Shown piece after piece: positions 1-7,073 of a DNA stretch of 12,870 bases (its first letter is position 1; every line of letters begins with the position of its first letter). Source of the DNA: an uncultured Oscillospiraceae bacterium (GTDB lineage: Bacteria; Bacillota; Clostridia; Oscillospirales; Oscillospiraceae); the NCBI GenBank assembly GCA_900764755.1, contig CAAFPE010000036.1:1-12870 (forward strand). Reading direction: 5' to 3'. The position numbers and the translations under genes were made by a program. The notes beneath the pieces are model-generated. The model did not search any database, was not told the DNA's origin, and saw only the letters and a program-made list of their open reading frames with translations.

Positions 1-2
1 CC

Positions 3-40
3 GGGGGGGGGGGGGGGGCGCCCCGGGGGGGCCCCCCCCC
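3..40. repeat. G/C homopolymer stretch at window edge, self-complementary
   Basis: A run of about 16 G is followed by CGCCCC, then seven G and nine C. The last G7 and C9 blocks are self-complementary, so either strand could fold into a very strong hairpin. It lies downstream of the sugar-binding protein gene on its strand but is not followed by a T-run there, so it is not a standard intrinsic terminator. It may be real intergenic DNA or an assembly or sequencing artefact at a contig end; I cannot tell these apart. Confidence 0.5.
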
Positions 41-55
41 GCGTCCCGCTTTCTC

Positions 56-74
56 ACAGATCGGGGCGATCTGT
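56..74 (-). repeat. Perfect 8-bp stem-loop just after the sugar-binding protein gene
   Basis: ACAGATCG, loop GGG, CGATCTGT (plus strand) is a perfect inverted repeat starting 14 nt past the stop codon of the minus-strand binding-protein gene. No T-run follows in the direction of transcription, so it is unlikely to be a simple terminator. Binding-protein genes of ABC operons often carry such a hairpin before the ATPase gene, where it stabilises the upstream mRNA and keeps the binding protein in excess. That role is inferred here. Confidence 0.6.
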
Positions 75-88
75 TGGTACCGCGTTGC

Positions 89-1231
89 TTACTTGGTGTA
101 CATGGCGTAGGGGACCTGGATCTTGCTGGGGATGGTCTCGCCCGTCGCTTCGTCCACAGCGAACTTATAGCTCTCGGTGTTGGCCATCAGGTCAGCGCCG
201 TCCTTGACGTTTTTCACCAGGGTGGCGATGGTGGCGGCCATGGCCTCGCCGTCCTGCTTGACGGTGCCGGTCATGATGCCGGCGTCGATCTTCTGCACGG
301 CGGAATCCATGGCGTCCACGCCGTAGACGGGGATGACCTTGTCGCCGCCCTCAACGTTCCAGCCGGCGGTCTGCAGAGCGGAGATCGCGCCCTCGGCCAT
401 GCCGTCGTTGTTGGCCAGGACCAGCTCGACCATGTTGTTGTTGCCCTCGTTGTACTGACCCAGGATGGTGTTCATGTAGTCAGTGGCGGCCTGAGCGGAC
501 CAGGCGCCGGTCTGGTCGACCAGGTACTTGGAGGCGTTGGAGGCGTCATAGAACTCCAGAGCGGGCTTGCCGGCGGCCTCCAGGACAGCGTTGGCGTCCT
601 CCACGCCGTACTTGGTGCGCATCTCGGCCTCGGGGTTGCCCTCCTGGCCCTTGAACATGACATAGGAGATCTTACCGTCGCCGTTCAGGTCCACCTTGTC
701 GTAGTTCTCCACCAGGTACTCACCGGCGGCCTTGCCCTGCATATGGCCGGCCTCGGCGGGGTCGGTGCCCACGAAGGCGCTCTCCTCATAGCTCTCCAGC
801 ACGGAGACGTCGAAGTCACGGTTGAAGAATACCACGGGGATGCCGGCGGCCTTGGCGGCGTCAGCGATGTTCTGGGCGGCGTCGGGAGAGGCGTTCTCCA
901 CCACGTTCACGACCAGCAGGTTGTAGCCGTCAGAGATGGCGGTGTTGACCTGGTTCAGCTGCTCGCCCTGGTTGGTCTGGGCATCGAAGTTCTGGTACTG
1001 AACGCCCAGCTCATCCAGCTGCTTGTCCATCGCGGTGCGGACGGTGGTGATGTAGGCATCGGCGAAGTTGTAGTAGAACACGCCGACCTTCAGGTCGGAA
1101 GTCTGAGAGGCGGAGGCAGAGGTGCCGGAGCCCTCGGGCTTGGAAGCGCTGCCGGAGCCGGAGCCGCCGCAGCTGGCCAACAGGCTAACCGTCATAGTGG
1201 CCGCAAGAATCAGAGCAAGTTTCTTCTTCAT
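89..1231 (-). CDS. mglB: Galactose/glucose ABC transporter substrate-binding lipoprotein (MglB-like)
   Basis: This is a 380-residue membrane-anchored sugar-binding protein of the periplasmic-binding-protein type I fold, which would feed an MglA/MglC-type importer encoded beyond the window edge. The start is taken at the second of two close Met codons, because AGGAGG lies 7 nt before it and only 1 nt before the first. The signal peptide ends in the lipobox LASC (Cys21), followed by a Gly/Ser linker to about residue 45. A calcium-loop sequence DLNGDGKIS (181-189) matches the EF-hand-like site of E. coli MglB. Aligned by eye, contacts Asp14, Asn91, Arg158, Trp183, Asn211 and Asp236 are kept (Asp58, Asn137, Arg205, Trp244, Asn274 or Asn275, Asp306), while Phe16 is Tyr60, His152 is Asn199, Asp154 is Glu201 and Asn256 is Gln326. 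The family call is secure; the exact sugar is not. Confidence 0.88.
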   Translation of the reverse strand: MKKKLALILAATMTVSLLASCGGSGSGSASKPEGSGTSASASQTSDLKVGVFYYNFADAYITTVRTAMDKQLDELGVQYQNFDAQTNQGEQLNQVNTAISDGYNLLVVNVVENASPDAAQNIADAAKAAGIPVVFFNRDFDVSVLESYEESAFVGTDPAEAGHMQGKAAGEYLVENYDKVDLNGDGKISYVMFKGQEGNPEAEMRTKYGVEDANAVLEAAGKPALEFYDASNASKYLVDQTGAWSAQAATDYMNTILGQYNEGNNNMVELVLANNDGMAEGAISALQTAGWNVEGGDKVIPVYGVDAMDSAVQKIDAGIMTGTVKQDGEAMAATIATLVKNVKDGADLMANTESYKFAVDEATGETIPSKIQVPYAMYTK

Positions 1232-1280
1232 TTTCATTCCTCCTGTTGTGGTGCGGATCTGTATGAAACATTTCCTTCCT

Positions 1281-1314
1281 AAGCGGAGCCTTCCGCTTTT
1301 CGTCCCTTATTGTA
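1281..1314 (-). promoter_or_regulatory. Putative -10 element and leader hairpin of the sugar-binding protein gene
   Basis: Reading the minus strand, TACAAT (1309-1314) is a good -10 candidate about 78 nt before the start codon, but no good -35 stands 16-18 bp upstream, so an activator may be needed. A perfect palindrome TTTTCGAAAA (1323-1332) lies just upstream in the spacer region and could be an operator. The leader then contains a 7-bp hairpin, AAGCGGA/TCCGCTT with a 4-nt loop (1281-1298). All of this is read by eye. Confidence 0.35.
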
Positions 1315-1332
1315 TCCCTGCATTTTCGAAAA

Positions 1333-1569
1333 AACGATAGAAATTTTTTGGCTCTTCTAGGAAAAAACTTGGATGTGTTTCGTCCCCCTCCCCGGTTTTT
1401 TGTAGAAAAAAACAAGAACAGAATGGGAGGTGTCGGATCCGGCCGCCGCGGGCCAAGCCCCATCGCTTTTGAACCTCATAAAACAGCTGGACTGAACGGT
1501 GCAGTGATCAAGCGATTCAGAGAATCATATCCCTTTTGGGGATGTGGCAGCAGCCAGAGATATTGGAAC
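1333..1569. other. Intergenic stretch without a recognisable gene
   Basis: This stretch is AT-richer than the neighbouring genes and has several A/T runs, including TTTTTT and AAAAAAA near 1397-1412. Short hairpins are visible: GATTC-AGA-GAATC (1514-1526) and ATCCC-TTTTG-GGGAT (1528-1542). Open frames here lack a ribosome binding site and run through the terminator and tRNA downstream, so I call no gene. It may hold upstream regulatory DNA for the sugar-transport operon. Confidence 0.4.
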
Positions 1570-1802
1570 AAAAAAGAAGCCCATCCTTTCGGACAGCCTT
1601 CTTATTATGAGTCAGTTCAGCCTGATTATGTGCCGCTCTGCGCTCCCAGGAGCTGCACACCTCCTTCTGGCCGGCGGCGTGTCGCGCCGTACAAGCGTTT
1701 TCGCCGCAGGCGAAACCCTTGCGCAGGGGCCATTCATTTGCCCCAAGTATTTGGAAATGCTGAAGGGTGGAGGCCGCCTCCGGCGCCGGAACCAAAAAAG
1801 AA
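1565..1802 (-). other. Structured 223-bp element bounded by direct repeats; candidate ncRNA or dispersed repeat
   Basis: The block between two terminator hairpins is bounded by near-identical direct repeats on the plus strand: GGAACAAAAAAGAA (1565-1578) and GGAACCAAAAAAGAA (1788-1802). Inside it are successive self-complementary segments on the minus strand: TTCCGGCGCCGGA, GGAGGCGGCCTCC, CCCCTGCGCAAGGG (imperfect), and TTTCGCC-TGC-GGCGAAA (perfect 7-bp stem). The GAAA-loop terminator follows. The open frame through it has only a weak TTG start, no Shine-Dalgarno sequence, and runs through the terminator, so coding is unlikely. It could be a small RNA, or a palindromic interspersed element inserted behind the tRNA. 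I do not recognise a known RNA family. Confidence 0.45.
1570..1603 (-). terminator. Rho-independent terminator with GAAA tetraloop
   Basis: On the minus strand AAGAAGGCTGTCC pairs with GGATGGGCTTCTT around a GAAA loop (two G-T wobbles, one G-G mismatch), and the stem runs straight into a T-run (1570-1575). This is a textbook intrinsic terminator for minus-strand transcripts. It closes the structured element that follows the tRNA gene, rather than any protein gene. Confidence 0.8.
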
Positions 1803-1835
1803 AGACATGACCTATGGTCATGTCTTTCTTTTTGG
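1792..1835 (-). terminator. Near-perfect 20-bp inverted-repeat terminator of tRNA-Gly
   Basis: CCAAAAAAGAAAGACATGACC, loop TAT, then GGTCATGTCTTTCTTTTTGG is symmetric apart from one extra A. Each arm carries an A-run or T-run, so it would terminate transcription in either direction. On the minus strand the 3' CCA of the tRNA is the first part of the inverted repeat, so the hairpin begins directly at the tRNA end with no spacer. Confidence 0.85.
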
Positions 1836-1908
1836 AGCGAGTGACGAGGCTCGAACTCGCTACCTCCACCTTGGCAAGGTGGCGCTCTACCAGATGAGCT
1901 ACACTCGC
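1833..1908 (-). tRNA. tRNA-Gly (anticodon GCC), CCA encoded
   Basis: The minus strand folds into a complete 76-nt cloverleaf. The acceptor stem is GCGAGTG/CACTCGC with discriminator T and an encoded CCA. The D arm is GCTC...GAGC, the anticodon arm is CCACC-TTGCCAA-GGTGG giving anticodon GCC, and the T arm is GCGAG-TTCGAGC-CTCGT. It reads GGC and GGT glycine codons. It has its own strong promoter (1922-1950) and terminator (1792-1835), so it is a single-gene transcription unit. Confidence 0.97.
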
Positions 1909-1921
1909 AACAGCAGGGTTT

Positions 1922-1950
1922 ATATTAGCAGATTTTTCCCCCGCTGTCAA
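1922..1950 (-). promoter_or_regulatory. Sigma-70-type promoter of tRNA-Gly with extended -10
   Basis: On the minus strand a perfect TTGACA (1945-1950) and TAATAT (1922-1927) are separated by 17 bp. TGC stands directly before the -10, an extended -10 signature. Transcription would start about 6-8 nt before the mature tRNA 5' end at 1908. Confidence 0.85.
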
Positions 1951-1978
1951 CACCTTTTTTATTTTTCTTCTGTTTCTC

Positions 1979-2022
1979 GGCCTACTGATCCCTCTGCCCC
2001 ATATACGGGTCGGGATCAGGCC
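1979..2022 (-). repeat. Stem-loop overlapping the stop codon of the lipoprotein gene
   Basis: CTGATCCC (1985-1992) and GGGATCAG (2012-2019) are perfectly complementary, and flanking GGCC blocks can extend the stem with a small bulge. The TGA stop of the gene read leftward (2016-2018) sits inside the right arm. The sequence after it on the minus strand is A-rich, not T-rich, so an intrinsic terminator is not supported; a 3'-end stabilising hairpin is possible. Confidence 0.5.
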
Positions 2023-3083
2023 GCCTCTCCGCACTGAGGGACCAGGTCGTTCCGCCAGGTATATCCCGCCCCGGTCAGCTCTCCATCCGTCCAGAAACGG
2101 AGGCTCCCCCCCTGGGTCAGGTCCACATGGCGCCAGCCATTGACCGTCTCCACCACGTTCCACTGGTGGGCTGTCCCGTTCAGCTGTCCGTCCACTACCA
2201 TGCAATTCAGCTCCGCATGGGCACACAGCAGAGCGAAGGACAGGGCCAGCCCCTGGCTGTCCGCCCCGCTCCCCAACAGCGCATCATAAGCAGTGGAGCC
2301 TCCCCCCTGGTCGTACTTTCCCGCCAGTCCGGACAGCTGCTCCAGCCGCTTTCCGTCCTCCAGGCCTATGCTCTGTCCCGCCAGACGTTCTGCCTCCCGC
2401 CGGAGGGAATTGCGCTGGCTCTCCAGGATCTCCCGCGGCTTGGGATAGGCCAGCAGGATCTCCACGATCCTGCGCGGTCCGCTGGCTGGATACATGGCGA
2501 TCTCCGCCTCCGGCATCCCCAGGGCAGAGGCCGGATCAGAGAGATACGCCTCCCGCACCAGCTGCCGGAGATAGGCCTCGTCCTCCTCAAAATAGCTGAT
2601 GCGCAGCACTACCTCCGGGGAGAACGCGGCCAGGGCCTCGCTCAGCTCACTGCGGATGGCCGAGGCCCCTGTGGCGTCTGTGATAGCAGCCACCTGCTCC
2701 CGGCTGCGGCGGTAGGTGATGTGTACGTCCGCCTCATAGCTGCCCACAATGGGGGCCACATTGTATTTGATGTACTCCACCGCATACGCCCCCAGAGGAT
2801 CCTCCTGGACCACCTCCAGGCAGGCCTCATCCAGCAGGGCCCGCACATCCGGCTCCTCCCCCTCAAACCGGATAGAGCCGCTCTCCGCCCCCTGGTTGAT
2901 GAAGTAGATCAGGCCGTTGACCACATCCTGATAACTCTCCGCCCGCAGGGTGTTGGCGTCTCCGTCAGACACCAGGGTGGCGCTGTGAGGCTCGACAGAG
3001 CCGTACTCCCGGTTCAGCAGAGAGGCACATCCAGTCAGCATCAGAGCCGCTGCCAGAGCCCCGGAGAGGATCTTTCCCTTCAT
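2016..3083 (-). CDS. Lipoprotein with transglutaminase-like domain, catalytic Cys replaced by Ser
   Basis: The 355-residue protein starts with a lipoprotein signal (LTGC, Cys19), so it should be anchored on the outer face of the membrane. Residues about 45-235 show no motif I recognise. Residues about 263-325 match the transglutaminase-like core: a helix starting ADSQGLALSF where the family normally has V-C-x-G, a TAHQWNVV strand with the catalytic His306, and WRHVDLT with Asp321. Ser276 stands at the usual nucleophile position, so it is probably not a normal Cys transglutaminase or protease; a binding role or a Ser variant are alternatives. GGGAGGA lies about 6 nt before the ATG. It begins 19 nt after the LUD gene and is probably co-transcribed with it. 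Its target is unknown. Confidence 0.8.
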   Translation of the reverse strand: MKGKILSGALAAALMLTGCASLLNREYGSVEPHSATLVSDGDANTLRAESYQDVVNGLIYFINQGAESGSIRFEGEEPDVRALLDEACLEVVQEDPLGAYAVEYIKYNVAPIVGSYEADVHITYRRSREQVAAITDATGASAIRSELSEALAAFSPEVVLRISYFEEDEAYLRQLVREAYLSDPASALGMPEAEIAMYPASGPRRIVEILLAYPKPREILESQRNSLRREAERLAGQSIGLEDGKRLEQLSGLAGKYDQGGGSTAYDALLGSGADSQGLALSFALLCAHAELNCMVVDGQLNGTAHQWNVVETVNGWRHVDLTQGGSLRFWTDGELTGAGYTWRNDLVPQCGEAA

Positions 3084-3102
3084 GTGTCTCCTCCCGGTGC
3101 GG

Positions 3103-3693
3103 TCACATTCCCAGTTCCTCGCCGATGAGGACCACCTCCATGGTCTCCACTGGCGTGGGCCGTCCCCAGATCACCGACAGTCCACGGCAGATCCGCTCCG
3201 GGCTCTTGCAGTCATAGCAGCGGTCGCCCTTGACCGCGCAGGGGGTCTTTCTCCCCAGGCGCTGGGCGTTCTTCGGGGCGGCCACGTTTCGCGCCCGCCA
3301 CAGGGCCCGGTCGTAGTCAGGCTCGATCTTGTTGATCCCCACCACGAAGTACACTCTCTTGTGGCCGTACACAGAGGAGGCGATCCGGTTGCAGTTTCCG
3401 TCGATGTTGATCAGCTCCCCGGTCTCCGCTACGCCGTTGGCAGAGGTCAGATAGACCTCTGTTTTGGCCGCCTCCTCCAGGCTGTCCCCTTCCCAGTGCC
3501 ACGCCACCTGGTTGTGGGCGGACAGACGGGGATAGAGCCCCATGACCTTGACGGTCATGGAGCCGCCGATCCCCACTGTAGTCCCGTCGATCTGCTGGTC
3601 CAGGTAATCCGCCGCCGCCTGCGCGGTGGCAAAATAGCTGCTCTGGATGCCGCGGTCCTCCAAATTTTTTCTCAGCTTTCCAATGTCTGCCAT
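3103..3693 (-). CDS. LUD-domain protein (LutC/YkgG-related, DUF162)
   Basis: The 196-residue cytosolic protein carries features of the LUD family: GIGGSMTVKVMGL (41-53), then TSANGVAETGELINIDG (83-99) and the strand RVYFVVGINKI (113-123). Family members related to LutC occur with lactate-oxidation iron-sulfur proteins, but no LutA or LutB gene is here, so lactate use cannot be assigned from this sequence. The C-terminal part has a cysteine cluster C-x6-C-x2-C-x6-C (Cys152, 159, 162, 169) that could hold a metal or iron-sulfur cluster. GAGGAGAAGG precedes the ATG. The gene lies 40 nt after the YitT-family gene and 19 nt before the lipoprotein gene, suggesting one operon. Confidence 0.85.
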   Translation of the reverse strand: MADIGKLRKNLEDRGIQSSYFATAQAAADYLDQQIDGTTVGIGGSMTVKVMGLYPRLSAHNQVAWHWEGDSLEEAAKTEVYLTSANGVAETGELINIDGNCNRIASSVYGHKRVYFVVGINKIEPDYDRALWRARNVAAPKNAQRLGRKTPCAVKGDRCYDCKSPERICRGLSVIWGRPTPVETMEVVLIGEELGM

Positions 3694-3733
3694 GTCCTTC
3701 TCCTCTCCGGGCCGGGGCCCTGTTTTTCCTGAC

Positions 3734-4612
3734 TCAGATCTCGTTTTTTTGATAACTCTTAAATCCGTTTCCAGTTACCTCATGGGCATTGCAGACGATG
3801 ATAAACGCGTTGGGGTCCACATCAAAAATCAGTTCCTTCAGAGATACGATCTCCTTCTGCTTAAAGGCGCACATCAGCACCCGCTTCTTATCTCCGGAGT
3901 ATGCACCCTCACCCTTCAGGACGGTGACGCCCCGGTCCATCCTCTGCACGATGGCCTCAGAGATCTCCCGGTCACAGTTGCTGATGATATAGGCCACTTT
4001 GGCCGTGTCCAGTCCATACAGCACCGCGTCTGTCACATAGGCGGAGACTACCTGGGCGATGATGCCGTACAGGGCGGTAGTGATGTTGCCGAAGGCCACG
4101 GCCACCAGCAGGATCACCGCCATATCCACCACCAGCAACAGCTTGCCCATGGAGGCCCAGGGCAGCTTCAGCTTGGCCAGGCGGGCGATCAGATCGGTGC
4201 CGCCGGTGGTGGCTCCCTGGGCAAAAATGATGCCCAGAGCCAGGCCGATCATAACCCCGCCGCAGACCGCCGCCAGCATCTGATCCATCGGCTCATAGTG
4301 GATCAGAGCCAGCACATCCACCGCGACAGAGGACAGAACCATGGAGTACAGGGAACTCACCAGCAGGTGTCCGCCAATGTACTTCCAGCCCAGAATAAAC
4401 AGGGGGATATTCAGCACAAATACAAAGGCGCCGATGGGGATGACAGGGAGATAGGCGTTGACGACCTGACCCACGCCGGTGATCCCACCAAATCCGATGA
4501 GGTTTGGGGTATAAAACCAGTCAAAACCGATGGCATATAAAATAGAGCCCACCGTGATCCAAAAATAAGAGATCGCAGTTTTTTTTAACATTGCTTGTTT
4601 CATAGGCGTCAT
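3734..4612 (-). CDS. YitT-family membrane protein (DUF161 plus C-terminal DUF2179)
   Basis: The 292-residue protein has about six predicted hydrophobic spans (near 14-34, 57-77, 84-104, 112-132, 155-175, 179-197), with the family motif GATTGGTD at 133-140 after the fourth. A soluble ACT-like DUF2179 domain follows (about 205-283), including RGVTVLKGEGAYSG and the closing FIIVCNAHEVTGNGF. The molecular function of the family is not established; it is thought to be a transporter with a cytosolic sensing tail. AAGGAAAAGG lies in front of the first ATG (position 4612); a second ATG three codons later (4603) is an alternative start. It lies 107 nt after the ParC-like gene with no clear promoter or terminator between them. 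Confidence 0.88.
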   Translation of the reverse strand: MTPMKQAMLKKTAISYFWITVGSILYAIGFDWFYTPNLIGFGGITGVGQVVNAYLPVIPIGAFVFVLNIPLFILGWKYIGGHLLVSSLYSMVLSSVAVDVLALIHYEPMDQMLAAVCGGVMIGLALGIIFAQGATTGGTDLIARLAKLKLPWASMGKLLLVVDMAVILLVAVAFGNITTALYGIIAQVVSAYVTDAVLYGLDTAKVAYIISNCDREISEAIVQRMDRGVTVLKGEGAYSGDKKRVLMCAFKQKEIVSLKELIFDVDPNAFIIVCNAHEVTGNGFKSYQKNEI

Positions 4613-4719
4613 CCTTTTCCTTTCCTCTTCTCCCCTGCAGCCAAACCGCAGGGCTTCATTTTCGACTCATCACAGAATACACCGCTCACCGTTTTATCGT
4701 TCCAAGCCTGGACCATCTG

Positions 4720-6966
4720 TTACTCCAGAAGGGACAGCTGCTTCTCTCCCCGGTCCTCCTCCCGCAGGATGGCCCCGGCCACAGGCAGGCTGCGGGCCCG
4801 GTAGCGAGCGGTGTTAATGATAGCGGTCTCTGCCAGGGGCAGGACCTGGGTCACAGTCCGCTTGGGTTTGAGTGCCATGACGTTCACCCCCTGGGTGGTG
4901 CGGGTGGTTTTTGGGGCCAGGACTGCGGTGTGGAACACCATGCACCGCCCATCGCTGGAGTACAAGGCCAGCTCCAGTTCCTCCCGCAGCAGGAAGGCCG
5001 CCGCCAGGGGCGACTTGTCGGAATAGGCCCCGGTCAGCTTCTTCCGCCTGGTCTGGGTCTGATAGGCGGACAGCTCCACCCGGGCCGCCTTGCCGTTCTC
5101 AAAGCAGAACAGCAGCTGGCCGGAGTAGTCCCCGGGGATGCAGGCCCACAGGACCCGCTCCTCCCCCTCCATTCCCAGCTTGGTGGGGAGATAGTCGCCC
5201 AGAACACTGGCCTTGCTGTCGTCAAACTCGCTCAGCCGGGTCTTGTAGCACTGCTGCCGGTCGGTGAACACCAGCAGCTCGTCCCGGTTGCTCCCCTCCC
5301 AGTACAGGAAGGGACCATCCCCCTCCTTATATTTCTGGTCACTGGCCATCCGCAGGGACTGGGGGGTGATCTTCTTCAAATAGCCCTCACGGGACAGGAA
5401 CAGGTGCACAGGGTAGTCGGGGGTGTCGTCCTCCTCCCCCTGGGCGTTCTCCGTCTCGTACTCATAGAGGATGTCGGTGCGGCGGGGAACGGCGTACTTC
5501 TTCTTCACCTCTGTCAGTTCGCCGATGATGATCTTCCGGATGCGCTTCGGGTCGTTGACCGTGGCCTGAAGATTCTCGATCTCCGCCTCCAGGGAGTCCA
5601 CCTCCTGGGTGCGCTTCAGGATGTACTCCTTATTGATGTTGCGCAGGCGAATGTCGGCTACATACTCCGCCTGGACCTGGTCGATCCCAAAACCGATCAT
5701 CAGGTTGGGGACCACCTCTGCGTCCTCCTCTGTCTCCCGGATGATCTGGATGGCCCGGTCGATGTCCAGAAGGATGCGCCGCAGGCCACGCAGTAAGTGC
5801 AGCTTGTCCTGCTTTTTCTTCATGTTGAAGTACACCCGGCGGCGGACCGAGTCCGCCCGCCATGCGGTCCACTCCTCCAAAATTTCCCGCACCCCCATCA
5901 CCCGGGGCATCCCGGCGATGAGGATGTTGAAGTTGCAGGACTGGGAATCCATCAGCGGAGTCATGCGGAACAGCTTGGTCATCAGCTTGTCCGGGTCGGT
6001 CCCCCGCTTCAGGTCGATGGCCAGCTTCAGGCCGGTCAGGTCAGTCTCATCCCGCATATCGGCGATCTCTTTGATTTTGCCCGCCTTGACCAGCTCCGAG
6101 ACCTTGTCCATAATGGCCTCCGAGGTGGTGGAGTAGGGGATCTCATAGACCTCGATCAGGTTCTCGCTTTTGAGATAGCGCCACTTGGCCCGCACCTTAA
6201 AGGAGCCCCGCCCAGTGCGGTAGATCTCGCCCAGGGCCGCCGCGTCGTACAGCAGCTCACCGCCGGTTGGAAGATCCGGGGCCTTCAGGGTGGAGAGGAT
6301 GTCGTGGTCCGGGTTTTTCAGAAAGGCGATGGTGGTGTCGCACACCTCGCCCAGGTTGAAGCCGCACAGATTGCTGGCCATGCCCACCGCGATGCCCTGG
6401 TTGGCGCTCACCAGCACGTTGGGAAAGGTGGTGGGCAGCAGGGCGGGCTCCTTCAGCTTGCCGTCGTAGTTGTCCACGAAGTCCACCGTATCCTGATCAA
6501 TGTCCCGGAACAGCTCGCCGCAGATGGCGTCCAGCTTGACCTCGGTGTACCGGCTTGCCGCCCAGGCCATATCCCTGGAGTACACCTTACCGAAGTTGCC
6601 CTTGCTGTCCACAAAGGGGTGGAGCAGCGCCCCATAGCCCCGGGACAGGCGGACCATGGTGTCATAGATGGCCTGGTCGCCGTGGGGGTTGAGCTTCATG
6701 GTGGCCCCCACCACGTTGGCCGACTTGGTCCGTGCCTTGGTCAGCAGCCCCATGTCGTACATGGTGTACAGCAGCTTCCGGTGGGAGGGCTTGAAGCCGT
6801 CGATCTCCGGGATGGCCCGGGAGACGATGACCGACATGGCGTAGGGCATATAGTTGACTTCCAGCGTCTGAGTGATGGGCTGCTCCAGCACCTCGGCGTG
6901 GAGGCCCATCACGTTGGGATTATCCGTTTTTTTCGCCCCCTCCGCGGGGGTTTTCTTCTTTGCCAT
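4720..6966 (-). CDS. parC: Type IIA topoisomerase subunit A, divergent ParC/GyrA-like
   Basis: The 748-residue protein is the DNA-cleaving subunit that works with the ParE/GyrB-like product encoded just upstream. The N-terminal winged-helix region has SRAIPEIDGFKPSHRKLLYTM (about 49-69) and the active site AASRYTEVKL with Arg139-Tyr140. The tower and coiled-coil region follows, with helices around 380-500. The C-terminal third (about 515-748) has repeated beta-blade-like segments such as LFLSREGYLKKI and LALYSSDGRCMVFHT. No canonical GyrA box is present; only a degenerate TRRKKLTG (639-646) is seen, favouring a topoisomerase IV-like role over negative supercoiling. Its quinolone region reads NPHGDQAIYD, with Gln98 where Ser is usual. 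AAGGACGG precedes the ATG. It could instead be a second gyrase-like set beside a canonical gyrase elsewhere. Confidence 0.88.
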   Translation of the reverse strand: MAKKKTPAEGAKKTDNPNVMGLHAEVLEQPITQTLEVNYMPYAMSVIVSRAIPEIDGFKPSHRKLLYTMYDMGLLTKARTKSANVVGATMKLNPHGDQAIYDTMVRLSRGYGALLHPFVDSKGNFGKVYSRDMAWAASRYTEVKLDAICGELFRDIDQDTVDFVDNYDGKLKEPALLPTTFPNVLVSANQGIAVGMASNLCGFNLGEVCDTTIAFLKNPDHDILSTLKAPDLPTGGELLYDAAALGEIYRTGRGSFKVRAKWRYLKSENLIEVYEIPYSTTSEAIMDKVSELVKAGKIKEIADMRDETDLTGLKLAIDLKRGTDPDKLMTKLFRMTPLMDSQSCNFNILIAGMPRVMGVREILEEWTAWRADSVRRRVYFNMKKKQDKLHLLRGLRRILLDIDRAIQIIRETEEDAEVVPNLMIGFGIDQVQAEYVADIRLRNINKEYILKRTQEVDSLEAEIENLQATVNDPKRIRKIIIGELTEVKKKYAVPRRTDILYEYETENAQGEEDDTPDYPVHLFLSREGYLKKITPQSLRMASDQKYKEGDGPFLYWEGSNRDELLVFTDRQQCYKTRLSEFDDSKASVLGDYLPTKLGMEGEERVLWACIPGDYSGQLLFCFENGKAARVELSAYQTQTRRKKLTGAYSDKSPLAAAFLLREELELALYSSDGRCMVFHTAVLAPKTTRTTQGVNVMALKPKRTVTQVLPLAETAIINTARYRARSLPVAGAILREEDRGEKQLSLLE

Positions 6967-7049
6967 TTTTGTCCGTCCTTATTGTATGCCCCATTTCAGG
7001 GGATTTTCTTGGAGATCTTTGCGGATCATACGGCCGCAACAGCCGCACT

Positions 7050-7063
7050 GGGCCTTGCGGCCC
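7050..7063 (-). repeat. GCAA-tetraloop hairpin between the topoisomerase genes
   Basis: On the minus strand GGGCC-GCAA-GGCCC forms a 5-bp GNRA-type hairpin 10 nt after the ParE-like stop. No T-run follows, so it is not a terminator; the downstream ParC-like gene is probably still reached. It may be a processing or stability element. Confidence 0.4.
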
Positions 7064-7073
7064 GAAAGCTGAC

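Noticed and set aside
1517..1795. Minus-strand open frame of 92 codons across the structured element
   Set aside because: It would need a TTG start without a Shine-Dalgarno sequence, lies directly after one terminator and reads through another.
1348..2037. Plus-strand open frame of 229 codons
   Set aside because: It runs through the tRNA gene, both terminators and the end of the lipoprotein gene, and has no ribosome binding site or recognisable domain.
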